From contig CAIZIT010000092.1 in the NCBI GenBank assembly GCA_903933115.1, positions 1 to 64,000 on the forward strand: a stretch of 64,000 nucleotides of DNA, in the 5' to 3' direction. This document shows, in pieces, positions 16,135 to 25,620 of this stretch. The translations under genes were made by a program, and so were the position numbers. This stretch comes from an uncultured Burkholderiales bacterium (GTDB lineage Bacteria; Pseudomonadota; Gammaproteobacteria; Burkholderiales; Burkholderiaceae_C). The notes beneath the pieces were generated by a model, which had not been told where the DNA came from, searched no databases, and was given only the letters and a program-made list of their open reading frames with translations. Numbering within the stretch: the first letter of the stretch is position 1; every line of letters begins with the position of its first letter.

Positions 16135-18687
16135 TTGAGTGAGTCAGTTGGTTCGTTTTCTAAACCCGTTAACAAGGACGCATCCTTCACCACCGAGGCG
16201 TTGCGTGAGTTGATTGCGGCCCTGTCTGTCAAGAACCAGACCGAGCAGCACAACGAGTTCACAGATAAAAATGGCGAGCTCAAGCAAAATTGGATTGATT
16301 TCTTCAAAATTCTTGGCCCACAACAAATCAAGAAGTTGACGGAGAGCGCCTCCACGGTTGCTCGCTTTATTCAACAAAACGGGATCAGCTACAACGTCTA
16401 CGACGCCGACCAAGGTCAAAGCAGACCTTGGTCTTTGAATCCATTGCCGTTATTGATTGCGCAAGACGAGTGGGCGCAAATCTCCAAAGGACTCTCCCAA
16501 CGCGCCAAGTTGCTCAACGAAATCTTGAAAGACATCTACGGGCAGCAAAGCTTGCTGCAAGAGAGTTTTTTGCCCGCTGCTTTGGTTCAAGGGCACCCGG
16601 GTTATTTGCGTGCGCTCGATCAAATCAGACCTCCTGGAGACATCTTTCTCCATATCGTCGCCTTTGACATTGCTAGAGGGCCCGAGGGCAAATGGTGGGT
16701 GATTGGTAACAGAACGCAAGCGCCTTCAGGTTTGGGGTATGTGCTGGAGAACCGTTTGATCATCTCCAAGTTGTTTCCTGAGGCGTTTCGGCAGTTGCGT
16801 ATTCAACACATTGCTTCGAGCTACAGGCGCTTATTGGACACCTTCACAGAGTTGGCCAAACCCATTGCCAACGGAGAAGCGCCTCGATTTGCGTTGCTCA
16901 CACCGGGTCCCTACAACGAGACTTATTTTGAACACGCCTACCTCGCGCGCTACTTGGGCCTTTCCTTGGTGGAAGGCGCCGATTTAACCGTGCGCGATCA
17001 AAAGTTGTATCTCAAAACGCTTCAAGGTCTCAAACCCATTCATGGACTCTTTAGACGCCTAGATGATGAGTTTTTAGATCCCTTGGAATTGAAGGCAGAT
17101 TCGACCTTGGGGGTGCCTGGACTCTTGCAAGTTGTTCGAGCAGGCAACGTATTGATCGCCAATGCGTTGGGGACTGGATTTTTGGAGTCTCCAGCCGTTC
17201 AAGGTTTTTTGCCCGCTATTTCAGAAAAGCTCTTGGGTGAGAAGTTGTTGATGCCCTCACTACACACTTGGTGGTGTGGTGAGCAAGCGGCTTTGATGGA
17301 TGTGAGTCCCCGGTTGGCAACACAAGTGATCAAGCCCACCTTCATCGGAAGCGTGGGTCCTCACTTTCAGCCCATCATTGGAGAGCAAATGGATGCTGAG
17401 CAGCTCGATTTGCTCAGAGAGAGAATTGCCCTCAGACCCGAGATTTACACCGCACAAAGTTACTTGAAATTCTCACAAGCCATGACATGGCAAAACAATG
17501 AGTTCACGCCAAAAACGGCCATGCTCAGAATTTATGCAATGGCCAACATCGATGGCACTTGGGAGATTTTGCCTGGTGGGATGACGCGCATTTCAAGCGA
17601 CGACAAAGACATGGTCTCCATCCAAAGGGGCGGGAGCACACTCGATACTTGGGTGAGCACGGGAGAGGAGGTCGATACCTACTCCATGTTGCCCCAAAGG
17701 GTAAAAAGAAGCGACAGCTTACCCTCGGAGAGCGGTTTCTTGGTCTCCAGTCGCATCGCAGAGAATCTCTTTTGGCTGGGTCGTTATACAGAGCGCACAG
17801 AGTCCTTGACCCGACTGGCCAAGGAGTCTTTGATGGTTGCGAGCATCTCGGGTGAGGACAATGTGCTCACTTTGCAAGATGCAATCAGTGAGCTCACCAT
17901 TCGCTCAGGTTTGATTTCGGCCGATGCACCCACACTGAGCCAATCCCCTAAAGTGTTTACCCGAACCTTGATTGCCAGTTTGATTTCCAAGAAAGCAACG
18001 AGTGTTGGCTTTTATTTGAACGCCATCGAGAGCAACTTGAAACTGGTGCGGGATCGCTTGCCCAGCGATCACTCACGCTTGGCCAGCACGATGAGAGCCA
18101 CCTTAGAGGCACGTCTCGGTGAGCAAAGATCGGTGGAGGAGAAGTCCTTGATTGTGGCCGTTGAGGCGCTTGATAATTTGGGGCTTCAATTGGCGGCGTT
18201 GACTGGACTGCAGTCCGACCGAATGACACGGGACTTGGGTTGGAGGATGCTTACCATTGGTCGTTTGATCGAGAGGCTCGTGAATTTGGCGGAAACTTTG
18301 AGCACATTTTTTCTCAATAAAGGTGCGCTCTCCAGTAGAGGCTTTGAGATGCTCATCGCTCTTTTTGACAGCACCATCACCTACCGAACCCGATATCAAA
18401 GTTACCAAGACATTGACTCGCTCATTGAGCTATTGATCTTGGATGACACCAACCCAAGGGCGATCATTTGGATACTGAAAGAGCTCGAGCAAGAGATTCA
18501 ATTCTTACCAAGTTCGGGCCAAGAAATTGACATCTACATTCAACTCATCAAGAGTTGCATGCCGATTGAAGGCGCCTTTGAGGTGGTCTCATTTAGCAAA
18601 CGCGTTGCTCAAGCGGGAAAAATTCTCTCCGATGAGTTGAGTGGCAGATACTTTGCCCACATCAAAGAGCAAAGGTTTGCATCATGA
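16135..18687 (+). CDS. Circularly permuted ATP-grasp / alpha-E fusion protein
   Basis: This 850-aa fusion has an N-terminal circularly permuted ATP-grasp region (about residues 1-510, with APSGLGYVLENR, LTPGPYNETYFEHAYLA, RRLDDEFLDP, GGSTLDTW) joined to a C-terminal alpha-E domain that starts near SSRIAENLFWLGRYTERTE. It is the single-chain counterpart of the two separate genes at 9629-12073. The glycine-rich ATP loop of the stand-alone copy (HGAGGYG) is replaced here by FIGSVGPHF and the DLRPF segment by MLRIY, so nucleotide binding may be altered or lost. A TTG start at 16135 is the only plausible upstream start, with a weak GAAAG box. It overlaps the next gene by ATGA. Confidence 0.88.
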   Translation: MSESVGSFSKPVNKDASFTTEALRELIAALSVKNQTEQHNEFTDKNGELKQNWIDFFKILGPQQIKKLTESASTVARFIQQNGISYNVYDADQGQSRPWSLNPLPLLIAQDEWAQISKGLSQRAKLLNEILKDIYGQQSLLQESFLPAALVQGHPGYLRALDQIRPPGDIFLHIVAFDIARGPEGKWWVIGNRTQAPSGLGYVLENRLIISKLFPEAFRQLRIQHIASSYRRLLDTFTELAKPIANGEAPRFALLTPGPYNETYFEHAYLARYLGLSLVEGADLTVRDQKLYLKTLQGLKPIHGLFRRLDDEFLDPLELKADSTLGVPGLLQVVRAGNVLIANALGTGFLESPAVQGFLPAISEKLLGEKLLMPSLHTWWCGEQAALMDVSPRLATQVIKPTFIGSVGPHFQPIIGEQMDAEQLDLLRERIALRPEIYTAQSYLKFSQAMTWQNNEFTPKTAMLRIYAMANIDGTWEILPGGMTRISSDDKDMVSIQRGGSTLDTWVSTGEEVDTYSMLPQRVKRSDSLPSESGFLVSSRIAENLFWLGRYTERTESLTRLAKESLMVASISGEDNVLTLQDAISELTIRSGLISADAPTLSQSPKVFTRTLIASLISKKATSVGFYLNAIESNLKLVRDRLPSDHSRLASTMRATLEARLGEQRSVEEKSLIVAVEALDNLGLQLAALTGLQSDRMTRDLGWRMLTIGRLIERLVNLAETLSTFFLNKGALSSRGFEMLIALFDSTITYRTRYQSYQDIDSLIELLILDDTNPRAIIWILKELEQEIQFLPSSGQEIDIYIQLIKSCMPIEGAFEVVSFSKRVAQAGKILSDELSGRYFAHIKEQRFAS

Positions 18688-19583
18688 AGTTCATCCGTGT
18701 TGAGCATGAGACCAAATGCACCTACGACAGCGAAGTTCAACTGGCGCATCACTTGGCTTATCTCAGGCCTTTGAGCAATGCATTCCAAGAGGTCTTGGAC
18801 ACGAGTTTGGTGATCTCTCCTACGCCTGATTCGCACTACGAGAATGTGGACTCATTCGGTAACAAAAGAGATTTCTTCTCTTTCCAAAGTGCGCATGAGT
18901 ACTTGACCGTCACCGCATGTTGTCAAGTGTTGACCCATGAGCTACCCCGAGAGAGCGTGGATGCTGTGAGTTTGACTTGGGAGCAGGTGAGGGACTCTTT
19001 GAGGTATGCCTCTGGCATGAAATATGTGCCCGCTTGTGAGTTCGTGTTTCCAAGCGCTTATGCCCCCTATGTTGCAAAAATCAAAAGTTACGCTCTGGAG
19101 TCTTTCACCCCAGGTCGAAAGATCACGCAAGCGGCCATTGAGTTGACGCAGCGCATCTTCAAGGACTTTAAATACTCACCCAAATCCACCGAGGTGAACA
19201 CGCCCGTTTGGGAGGCTTTTGATCAGCGCCTGGGGGTGTGCCAAGACTTCTCCCACATCATGCTCGTGGCGTTCAGAAGTTTGGGTCTCAGCGCAAAATA
19301 CATGAGTGGCTACTTGCTCACCCGTCAGCCAGTGGGGCAAAAGAAATTGCGCGGCGCCGATGCCTCCCATGCTTGGGTGGCCTTGTATTGTCCCGGTATC
19401 CCTGGTGACTGGCTTGAATTGGATCCCACCAACAACATGATTGCCGACGAAAGCCATGTCAGGTTGAGCTCGGGCAGAGACTTTGGAGATGTCTCGCCCT
19501 TAAGAGGCGTCATTCGCGGAGGCGGCGAGCACGAGTTGGAGGTGGCGGTGACTGCCGAGGAATTTGGAGAAGAGGCGAGCTGA
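18684..19583 (+). CDS. Transglutaminase-like cysteine peptidase family protein
   Basis: This 299-aa protein has the transglutaminase-like fold: a beta-rich N-terminal region and a papain-like core with Cys186 (GVCQDFSH), His229 (DASHAWVAL) and Asp247 (ELDPTNN). It probably cleaves or rearranges peptide or isopeptide bonds in the cytoplasm, since no signal peptide is seen. Its start codon overlaps the stop of the ATP-grasp/alpha-E fusion (ATGA), which indicates translational coupling. It closes the operon and converges on ureG 20 bp further on. Confidence 0.9.
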   Translation: MKFIRVEHETKCTYDSEVQLAHHLAYLRPLSNAFQEVLDTSLVISPTPDSHYENVDSFGNKRDFFSFQSAHEYLTVTACCQVLTHELPRESVDAVSLTWEQVRDSLRYASGMKYVPACEFVFPSAYAPYVAKIKSYALESFTPGRKITQAAIELTQRIFKDFKYSPKSTEVNTPVWEAFDQRLGVCQDFSHIMLVAFRSLGLSAKYMSGYLLTRQPVGQKKLRGADASHAWVALYCPGIPGDWLELDPTNNMIADESHVRLSSGRDFGDVSPLRGVIRGGGEHELEVAVTAEEFGEEAS

Positions 19584-19603
19584 GGCTCGAATTTCCAAAC
19601 CCT

Positions 19604-20248
19604 TTACTTCAGCATGCCTTTGGTTTCGATGAAACCGATGATTTTTTCAAGTCCTGCTAAGGTGCGTAAATTGGAGAGCACATAGGGTTTGGTGCCTTCA
19701 CCGCTTTTGCGCATCCTTTGTGTGTCAGCCTCCATCACCTCAAGACTTGCCCCCACATGAGGCGCTAAATCAATTTTGTTGATCACAAAGAGATCGCTTT
19801 TGGTGATGCCAGGGCCTCCCTTTCTTGGGATTTTTTCACCAGCTGCCACATCGATCACGTAAATGGTGAGATCACTCAACTCGGGGCTGAAGGTGGCGGC
19901 CAAATTGTCACCTCCACTTTCAATGAAAACAATATCGGCGTTGGGAAAGCTCTCGAGCATGCGATCAATCGCCTCCAAGTTGATGGAGGCATCCTCTCGA
20001 ATGGCCGTGTGAGGACACCCTCCAGTCTCAACCCCCATGATTCTCTCCGGGGGCAAAGCGCCACTGATGGTCAAGAGACGTTGATCTTCTTTGGTGTAGA
20101 TGTCATTGGTGATGGCCACCAAGTCATAGGTCTCACGCATGTTTTTGCAAAGCATCTCTAAAAGCGTGGTTTTACCCGACCCGACCGGTCCCCCAATACC
20201 GACACGAAGGGGGGGGAGTTTTTTGCTTCTGTTTTTGATGTTGTGCAT
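19604..20248 (-). CDS. ureG: Urease accessory GTPase UreG
   Basis: This 214-aa SIMIBI GTPase has a P-loop [13 protein letters not shown], the family segment [13 protein letters not shown], the metal-site CPH in [15 protein letters not shown], and [10 protein letters not shown]. It delivers nickel to apo-urease by GTP hydrolysis with UreD, UreF and UreE. It is the last gene of ureABCEFG and lies 4 bp after ureF. Confidence 0.97.
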   Translation of the reverse strand: MHNIKNRSKKLPPLRVGIGGPVGSGKTTLLEMLCKNMRETYDLVAITNDIYTKEDQRLLTISGALPPERIMGVETGGCPHTAIREDASINLEAIDRMLESFPNADIVFIESGGDNLAATFSPELSDLTIYVIDVAAGEKIPRKGGPGITKSDLFVINKIDLAPHVGASLEVMEADTQRMRKSGEGTKPYVLSNLRTLAGLEKIIGFIETKGMLK

Positions 20249-20252
20249 GGTT

Positions 20253-20945
20253 TTAGGATCTGAAAAGTCTTGAGTATTGTGTTTCGTGCAGGGCAGATAA
20301 AATGGCCAGATGGGGTGCGAAAGATTGTCGCTCTGGGTCTGACGTGTTCATGGCGGTTTGGATGGCGTTTGGAATTTCTTGGGACAGGGCACTCAAAATG
20401 GACTGCCCACTTTTTTGTCCCAAGGGGATGGATTTCATGGCAGCTTGAACCATATTTTCAGCCCAAGAAAAAGCAAAGGTCATCAAGCCCTCTTGAGGTG
20501 GGGTCTCTCCCTCGCTCACGCAAAGCGCAAAAACCATGGGCCAAGTGGGGGAGAGTTCGCTGCAAAAATCGATTTTTTCAATGCTCACGATGTCTTGGTT
20601 TTTCAACCAAATGAGCAAAGATCGTCCCATTTGTTCGGTTTGCAGTTTAATCTCCGAGGTCTCTCGGGTTTGTAGAGCCCACTCGCTCAGGGCCTTCAGT
20701 CGCTCTTGGTCAAAGGACCTCCATGCTTTGATGGCTTCATGGACCAAGGGCATTTCACTCCTGGCTTGGATCAAATGGAGGTGGTCGATCAACCAAGCTT
20801 TGGCGCTGGATTCGTCCTTGACCCATCCTTGGTCAACGGCACTCTCCAAGGCCTCGGAGTAAGAGAACCCTCCAACGGGCAGGGCAGGAGATGCCAGTTG
20901 CAAGAGCAACAAAAAACGAGAGGCTGAGTGAGTGACGGCGCTCAT
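20253..20945 (-). CDS. ureF: Urease accessory protein UreF
   Basis: This 230-aa helical protein has the UreF hallmarks [21 protein letters not shown] near the N-terminus (counted in two adjoining parts) and FAWAEN-type residues ([17 protein letters not shown]) toward the end. It bridges UreD and UreG in the urease activation complex. It overlaps ureE by four bases, so the two are coupled. Confidence 0.95.
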   Translation of the reverse strand: MSAVTHSASRFLLLLQLASPALPVGGFSYSEALESAVDQGWVKDESSAKAWLIDHLHLIQARSEMPLVHEAIKAWRSFDQERLKALSEWALQTRETSEIKLQTEQMGRSLLIWLKNQDIVSIEKIDFCSELSPTWPMVFALCVSEGETPPQEGLMTFAFSWAENMVQAAMKSIPLGQKSGQSILSALSQEIPNAIQTAMNTSDPERQSFAPHLAILSALHETQYSRLFRS

Positions 20946-21508
20946 TCGTGAGAGTGTTGGTGATCGTGATGGTGATCACTGCCGTGAGAGTGTTCACTCA
21001 AAGGGTGGTGCCCGGTCCCATGGCTGTGATCATGCCCATGGGAGGCTTTGTTTTCTAAAGAGTAAGCCCCCGACTCGGGCTCAAAAGGGGCTTGCACCTC
21101 TTGAACAATCAAGTGCATCTGCTCGAGCATGCTGGCCAAGACATGGTCTGGCTCAATTTGCAAATGCGCGGGTTGGAGTTCAATGGGCACATGGCGATTT
21201 CCCAAGTGATAAGCTGCTCGAGTGAGATCAAAGGAGGTGCCGTGTTCTTTGCAAAAAGTCACTCTCAAAACCGCTTGATCTTTGGCCACTACTTTGAGAA
21301 AGGTGCCATCCTCGCCGATCAAAACGTCTTGGCCTCTGAGTGCTTGTCCACGGGGGGTGATGACCCCAACGCGACGCCCTAATGAATCGGTCGTCTCAAA
21401 GCGACTCTTTTGCCGGATGTCCCAATCCAAAGCAATGCTTGGAGCACGATCGAGCAGGGCTTTTGCAAGCCCTCGACCGCCTTTGATGACTTTGGTGAAA
21501 TAGATCAT
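20942..21508 (-). CDS. ureE: Urease nickel metallochaperone UreE with His-rich tail
   Basis: This 188-aa protein has a peptide-binding N-terminal domain and a metal-binding C-terminal domain (YHLGNRHVPIEL). It ends in a His/Asp/Ser-rich tail of about 30 residues (GHDHSHGTGHHP and following) suited to holding several nickel ions. The ATG at 21508 (MIYFTKVI) was chosen because UreE proteins start there; an upstream TTG would add 15 unlike residues. It lies between ureC and ureF. Confidence 0.94.
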   Translation of the reverse strand: MIYFTKVIKGGRGLAKALLDRAPSIALDWDIRQKSRFETTDSLGRRVGVITPRGQALRGQDVLIGEDGTFLKVVAKDQAVLRVTFCKEHGTSFDLTRAAYHLGNRHVPIELQPAHLQIEPDHVLASMLEQMHLIVQEVQAPFEPESGAYSLENKASHGHDHSHGTGHHPLSEHSHGSDHHHDHQHSHE

Positions 21509-21566
21509 GGGCGTTTGATGGGTAAAGGGCTTGGCCAGAAGAGGAAAAAACAAGCAAGGCGTGAGA

Positions 21567-23285
21567 TCAGAATAAAAAATAGCGCTGCGTCATCGGTAAG
21601 GACGTCGCTGGCTCACAGGTGAGCAGCAGGCCGTCCGCACGGACTTCATAGCTTTGAGCGTTGATTTCCATCTTGGGCGCATAATCGTTTCGGATCATGT
21701 CTTTTTTGCCAACACTGCGAATGTTGCGCACTGCACTCAAGGGCTTTTGTAGACCAAAACGCTCTTTGATCCCGTGGCCCAAACCCGACTGGGAGACGAA
21801 GGTCATGGAGCCTTTGGTCAACGCGCCTGCATAAGCTCCAAACATGGGGCGGTAATGCACGGGCTGTGGTGTTGGAATCGACGCGTTAGGGTCTCCCATC
21901 GCTGCCATTGCAATAAAGCCCCCCTTCATGATCAAAAATGGTTTGACGCCAAAAAAGGCGGGTTTCCAAAAGACCAGGTCCGCCCACTTGCCGACTTCAA
22001 TGCTGCCCACATCGTGGCTGATGCCGTGGGCAATGGCGGGATTGATGCTCAATTTGGAGATGTAGCGCTTGACCCTTTCGTTGTCGTGACGATCCGTGTC
22101 AAGGGGCAACTTGCCTCTTTGCTGCTTCATCTTGTGTGCTGTTTGCCAGCAGCGCATGATCACCTCTCCCACGCGGCCCATGGCTTGGCTGTCGGAGCTG
22201 AACATGCTGATCGCTCCCAAGTCATGCAAAATATCCTCGGCTGCGATGGTCTCACCTCGAATTCTGCTCTCAGCAAAGGCCAAGTCTTCGGCAATGGATG
22301 CGTCCAAATGGTGACACACCATCAGCATGTCCACGTGCTCATCCAAGGTGTTGATGGTGTAGGGTCTGGTGGGATTGGTCGATGAAGGTAAAACATTGGA
22401 TTCACCCACGACTTTTAAAATATCAGGTGCATGTCCGCCGCCTGCGCCCTCTGTATGGAAGGTGTGAATGGTTCGACCTTTGAAGGCTGCAATGCTGTCC
22501 TCTACAAAGCCCGACTCGTTCAAGGTGTCCGTGTGAATGGCCACTTGGGTGTCCGTCTCCTCTGCAACACTCAGGCAGTTGTCAATGGCTGAGGGCGTGG
22601 TCCCCCAGTCTTCGTGAAGCTTCAGTCCAATGGCGCCTGCATCAATTTGCTCTCGCAAAGGGGAGGGCAAAGAAGCATTGCCCTTGCCCAAAAAGCCCAA
22701 ATTCATCGGAAACGCATCGGCCGCTTGGAGCATGCGCTCGAGGTTCCAAGTCCCTGGGGTGCAGGTGGTTGCAAAAGTTCCCGTTGCGGGACCCGTGCCG
22801 CCTCCAATCATGGTGGTCACACCGCTGCAAAGGGCCTCTTCAATTTGTTGGGGAGCAATAAAGTGGATGTGCGTATCGATCGCACCTGCTGTGACGATCA
22901 TGCCCTCACAACTGATGATCTCAGTGCCTGGGCCAATGATGATGTCTACACCAGGCTGGGTATCAGGGTTGCCTGCTTTTCCGATGGCAGCAATACGAGA
23001 GTTCTTCAATCCAATGTCTGCTTTGATGATCCCCCAGTGATCGATGATCAAGGCGTTGGTGAGTACCGTGTCCATGGCGCCTTCATCTCTTGTGCGCTGA
23101 GACTGAGCCATGCCGTCTCGAATGGTTTTACCTCCTCCAAATTTGACCTCCTCTCCATAGCCCCCGGCTTGCAAGGTCAAATCCTTTTCCACCTCAACGA
23201 TCAAGTCCGTATCGGCCAATCGAACTCTGTCACCCACAGTGGGGCCAAACATCTCTGCATAAGCGCGTTTATTGATATGGGCCAT
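21567..23285 (-). CDS. ureC: Urease alpha subunit UreC
   Basis: This 572-aa catalytic subunit hydrolyses urea to ammonia and carbamate. Visible landmarks are [15 protein letters not shown] at the N-terminus, the [10 protein letters not shown] metal ligands, the lysine that is carbamylated in [27 protein letters not shown] and the MVCHHLD flap histidines. Length is standard (about 567-573). Its start overlaps the ureB stop by one base. Confidence 0.98.
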   Translation of the reverse strand: MAHINKRAYAEMFGPTVGDRVRLADTDLIVEVEKDLTLQAGGYGEEVKFGGGKTIRDGMAQSQRTRDEGAMDTVLTNALIIDHWGIIKADIGLKNSRIAAIGKAGNPDTQPGVDIIIGPGTEIISCEGMIVTAGAIDTHIHFIAPQQIEEALCSGVTTMIGGGTGPATGTFATTCTPGTWNLERMLQAADAFPMNLGFLGKGNASLPSPLREQIDAGAIGLKLHEDWGTTPSAIDNCLSVAEETDTQVAIHTDTLNESGFVEDSIAAFKGRTIHTFHTEGAGGGHAPDILKVVGESNVLPSSTNPTRPYTINTLDEHVDMLMVCHHLDASIAEDLAFAESRIRGETIAAEDILHDLGAISMFSSDSQAMGRVGEVIMRCWQTAHKMKQQRGKLPLDTDRHDNERVKRYISKLSINPAIAHGISHDVGSIEVGKWADLVFWKPAFFGVKPFLIMKGGFIAMAAMGDPNASIPTPQPVHYRPMFGAYAGALTKGSMTFVSQSGLGHGIKERFGLQKPLSAVRNIRSVGKKDMIRNDYAPKMEINAQSYEVRADGLLLTCEPATSLPMTQRYFLF

Positions 23286-23590
23286 TAAAGCGCTCCTTGA
23301 ACCAGGCCTCGAAAGCCGTAAATTTTGCGATCTCCTGCGTAATCCACCAACTCGACCGTTCTTTCTTGGCCCGGTTCAAAACGAACGGCATTGCCAGAAG
23401 CGATGTTCAGGCGCATGCCTTTTGCTGTCTCGCGATCAAAAACCAGTGCAGAGTTGGTTTCTGCAAAATGGTAGTGAGAACCCACTTGTATGGGCCGGTC
23501 TCCTGCGTTTTTAACAAGCATTGTGCAGGTCCTGCGCTCGGGATTGAGGACATGGTGGCCCTCATCGATTAGTAATTCACCAGGCGTCAT
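23285..23590 (-). CDS. ureB: Urease beta subunit UreB
   Basis: This 101-aa beta subunit starts [11 protein letters not shown] and contains the family segments [11 protein letters not shown] and [17 protein letters not shown]. It is separate from UreA, the usual three-subunit arrangement of proteobacteria. It lies 62 bp after ureA and overlaps ureC by one base. Confidence 0.97.
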   Translation of the reverse strand: MTPGELLIDEGHHVLNPERRTCTMLVKNAGDRPIQVGSHYHFAETNSALVFDRETAKGMRLNIASGNAVRFEPGQERTVELVDYAGDRKIYGFRGLVQGAL

Positions 23591-23652
23591 GATGGGTCTT
23601 TGAAAAAAATGAAGGAGATAAGAAATAAAGCCTTAAAGATGGGCTTTGGAGA

Positions 23653-23955
23653 TCAAATGATGGGTTGGTGAACGGTCACCAATTTCGTGCCATCTGGAAA
23701 GGTGGCTTCCACTTGGATGTCTGCAATCATCTCAGCGATGCCATCCATCACGTCCGTCTTGGATAAAAGCGTTCGACCTTCGCTCATCAATTGAGCAACC
23801 GTTTTCCCGTCTCTAGCGCCCTCCATGATGGCCGCACTGATATAGGCCACCGATTCAGGGTAGTTGAGTTTCAAGCCACGAGCTTTTCGTCTTTCGGCCA
23901 AAAGGGCCGCAGTGAAAATCAAAAGCTTGTCTTTTTCTCGGGGCGTGAGTTCCAT
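23653..23955 (-). CDS. ureA: Urease gamma subunit UreA
   Basis: This 100-aa gamma subunit starts [18 protein letters not shown] and ends LVTVHQPII, both diagnostic. The ATG at 23955 gives the standard length of 100; an upstream frame extension is not part of the family. It is the first gene of ureABCEFG. A minus-strand sigma-54 promoter match at 23998-24011 would start the message about 30 bp upstream. Confidence 0.97.
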   Translation of the reverse strand: MELTPREKDKLLIFTAALLAERRKARGLKLNYPESVAYISAAIMEGARDGKTVAQLMSEGRTLLSKTDVMDGIAEMIADIQVEATFPDGTKLVTVHQPII

Positions 23956-23997
23956 GGGTATTCCAAATTTGATTTGTATCGATCTGAGAATTATGAC

Positions 23998-24011
23998 GCA
24001 ACTTGTGTGCC
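23998..24011 (-). promoter_or_regulatory. Sigma-54 promoter for ureABCEFG
   Basis: On the minus strand GGCACACAAGTTGC gives a -24 GGCAC and -12 TTGC with the exact 10-bp GG-to-GC gap, about 43 bp before the ureA ATG. It shares the upstream NtrC-like sites with urtA. Confidence 0.7.
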
Positions 24012-24036
24012 TCATGAAAAGTTCAAAAAGAACAAT

Positions 24037-24055
24037 TGCATCCTGTTATGGTGCA
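24037..24055 (+). promoter_or_regulatory. NtrC-like palindrome, widely spaced
   Basis: TGCATC and GGTGCA half-sites are separated by 7 bp instead of 5. It is probably a weaker site next to the better one at 24070-24086. Confidence 0.45.
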
Positions 24056-24069
24056 TCAAAAACATGAAT

Positions 24070-24086
24070 TGCATCATTTTGGTGCA
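24070..24086 (+). promoter_or_regulatory. NtrC-like binding site between ureA and urtA
   Basis: TGCATCATTTTGGTGCA matches the NtrC palindrome TGCACC-N5-GGTGCA with one difference. It sits 71 bp from the urtA -24 box and 59 bp from the ureA -24 box. Confidence 0.7.
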
Positions 24087-24156
24087 GTTTGATTGCATTT
24101 GCTCCATTTGCATGCAATCGACTGGTGTTTATTGGGGCGTGAGCAGGTATTCAATA

Positions 24157-24172
24157 TGGCACGCGGCTTGCG
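24157..24172 (+). promoter_or_regulatory. Sigma-54 promoter for urtABCDE
   Basis: TGGCACGCGGCTTGCG is an almost perfect -24/-12 promoter (TGGCACG-N4-TTGC) with exact spacing. The predicted start is near 24183, about 60 bp before the urtA ATG. Confidence 0.85.
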
Positions 24173-24243
24173 AAGGTTGTGAGCGATAAGAAATTTCAAC
24201 GGTTCTTTTTCATTTTTTAATTCTAGGATTGGGAGCAAATTAA

Positions 24244-25518
24244 ATGTTCAATAGACGTCATCATCTCAAGGCTTTGGCTGCTGCAACAGCCTTGGTCTCA
24301 GGTTCATTGTTAATGGCTTTGCCTGCACGCGCTGCAGACACGATCAAAGTGGGTGTTTTGCACAGCTTGTCAGGCACCATGGCGATTTCTGAGACGGTTC
24401 TCAAAGACACCGTATTAATGGCCATTGATGAGATCAATGCCAAGGGTGGTGTGTTGGGTAAAAAGTTGGAGCCCGTTGTGGTCGATCCAGCTTCCAATTG
24501 GCCTTTGTTTGCTGAGAAGACCAAGCAATTGTTGACGCAAGACAAAGTCTCTGTCATCTTTGGATGCTGGACTTCAGTTTCTAGAAAGTCTGTTCTCCCA
24601 GTGGTTGAGGAATTGAACGGTTTGTTGTTCTACCCCGTGCAGTACGAGGGTGAAGAGCTCAGCAAGAACGTGTTCTACACAGGTGCTGCTCCCAACCAAC
24701 AGGCCATTCCTGCTGTTGATTATTTGATGAGCAAAGACGGTGGTGCGGCCAAGCGTTGGGTTTTGTTGGGCACTGACTATGTTTACCCCCGTACAACCAA
24801 TAAAATTTTGCGTGCCTACTTGATCAGCAAAGGTGTCAAAGAGTCTGACATCGATGAGAAGTACACACCATTTGGCCACTCCGATTATCAAACCATTGTG
24901 GCTGATATCAAGAAATTTGCCACAGGTGGCAAGACCGCAGTGGTCTCCACCATCAATGGTGACTCCAATGTACCTTTCTACAAAGAGTTGGGCAACGCTG
25001 GCTTGAAAGCCAAGGACGTTCCAGTGGTTGCGTTCTCTGTGGGTGAGGAAGAGTTGCGCGGTGTCGACACCAAGCCTTTGGTCGGTCACTTGGCTGCATG
25101 GAACTATTTCATGAGCATCAAGAACCCCACCAATGATGCATTCATCAAAAAGTGGAGTGATTACGCCAAAGCCAAAGGCATCGCAGGTCACAAGGACAAG
25201 CCTTTGACCAACGATCCCATGGAGGCAACTTACATTGGTATCAACATGTGGAAACAAGCTGTTGAAAAAGCCAAGAGCACTGATGTTGATAAAGTCATTG
25301 CAGCAATGGCTGGACAAACATTCACGGCACCTAGTGGCATCAAGTCCATGATGGATGAGAAAAACCACCATTTGCACAAGTCCGTGTTCATCGGTGAAGT
25401 CAAGGCCGATGGTCAGTTCAATGTGGTTTGGAAAACACCAGGTCCAGTCAAGGCCAAGCCATGGAGTCCTTACATCGAAGGCAACGACAAGAAGCCTGAT
25501 GAGCCAGTGAAGAAGTAA
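24244..25518 (+). CDS. urtA: Urea ABC transporter substrate-binding protein UrtA
   Basis: This 424-aa periplasmic binding protein has a signal peptide ending PARAA-DTIKVGVLHSLSG. The family features are FGCWTSVSRKSVLPVVEE, LLFYPVQYEGEE and LGTDYVYPRTTN, which distinguish UrtA from branched-chain amino acid binders. It captures urea for UrtBCDE. It is the first gene of the operon, downstream of a strong sigma-54 promoter. A long hairpin separates it from urtB, which may let urtA accumulate more than the membrane parts. Confidence 0.95.
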   Translation: MFNRRHHLKALAAATALVSGSLLMALPARAADTIKVGVLHSLSGTMAISETVLKDTVLMAIDEINAKGGVLGKKLEPVVVDPASNWPLFAEKTKQLLTQDKVSVIFGCWTSVSRKSVLPVVEELNGLLFYPVQYEGEELSKNVFYTGAAPNQQAIPAVDYLMSKDGGAAKRWVLLGTDYVYPRTTNKILRAYLISKGVKESDIDEKYTPFGHSDYQTIVADIKKFATGGKTAVVSTINGDSNVPFYKELGNAGLKAKDVPVVAFSVGEEELRGVDTKPLVGHLAAWNYFMSIKNPTNDAFIKKWSDYAKAKGIAGHKDKPLTNDPMEATYIGINMWKQAVEKAKSTDVDKVIAAMAGQTFTAPSGIKSMMDEKNHHLHKSVFIGEVKADGQFNVVWKTPGPVKAKPWSPYIEGNDKKPDEPVKK

Positions 25519-25571
25519 TGGATTGATCTTTGCAGGGATAGAATCCCGCAGAGAGAATTTCGAGTGAACTT

Positions 25572-25596
25572 AAGTGGAGGCTTCGAGCCTCCACTT
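25572..25596 (+). promoter_or_regulatory. Intercistronic hairpin between urtA and urtB
   Basis: AAGTGGAGGCT and AGCCTCCACTT form an 11-bp perfect stem with a TCG loop, followed by only two further T residues beyond the stem. It is a likely attenuator or 3'-end stabiliser of urtA mRNA rather than a full terminator. Confidence 0.7.
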
Positions 25597-25620
25597 TTAC
25601 AAAAAAAAGACAAAAACAAT

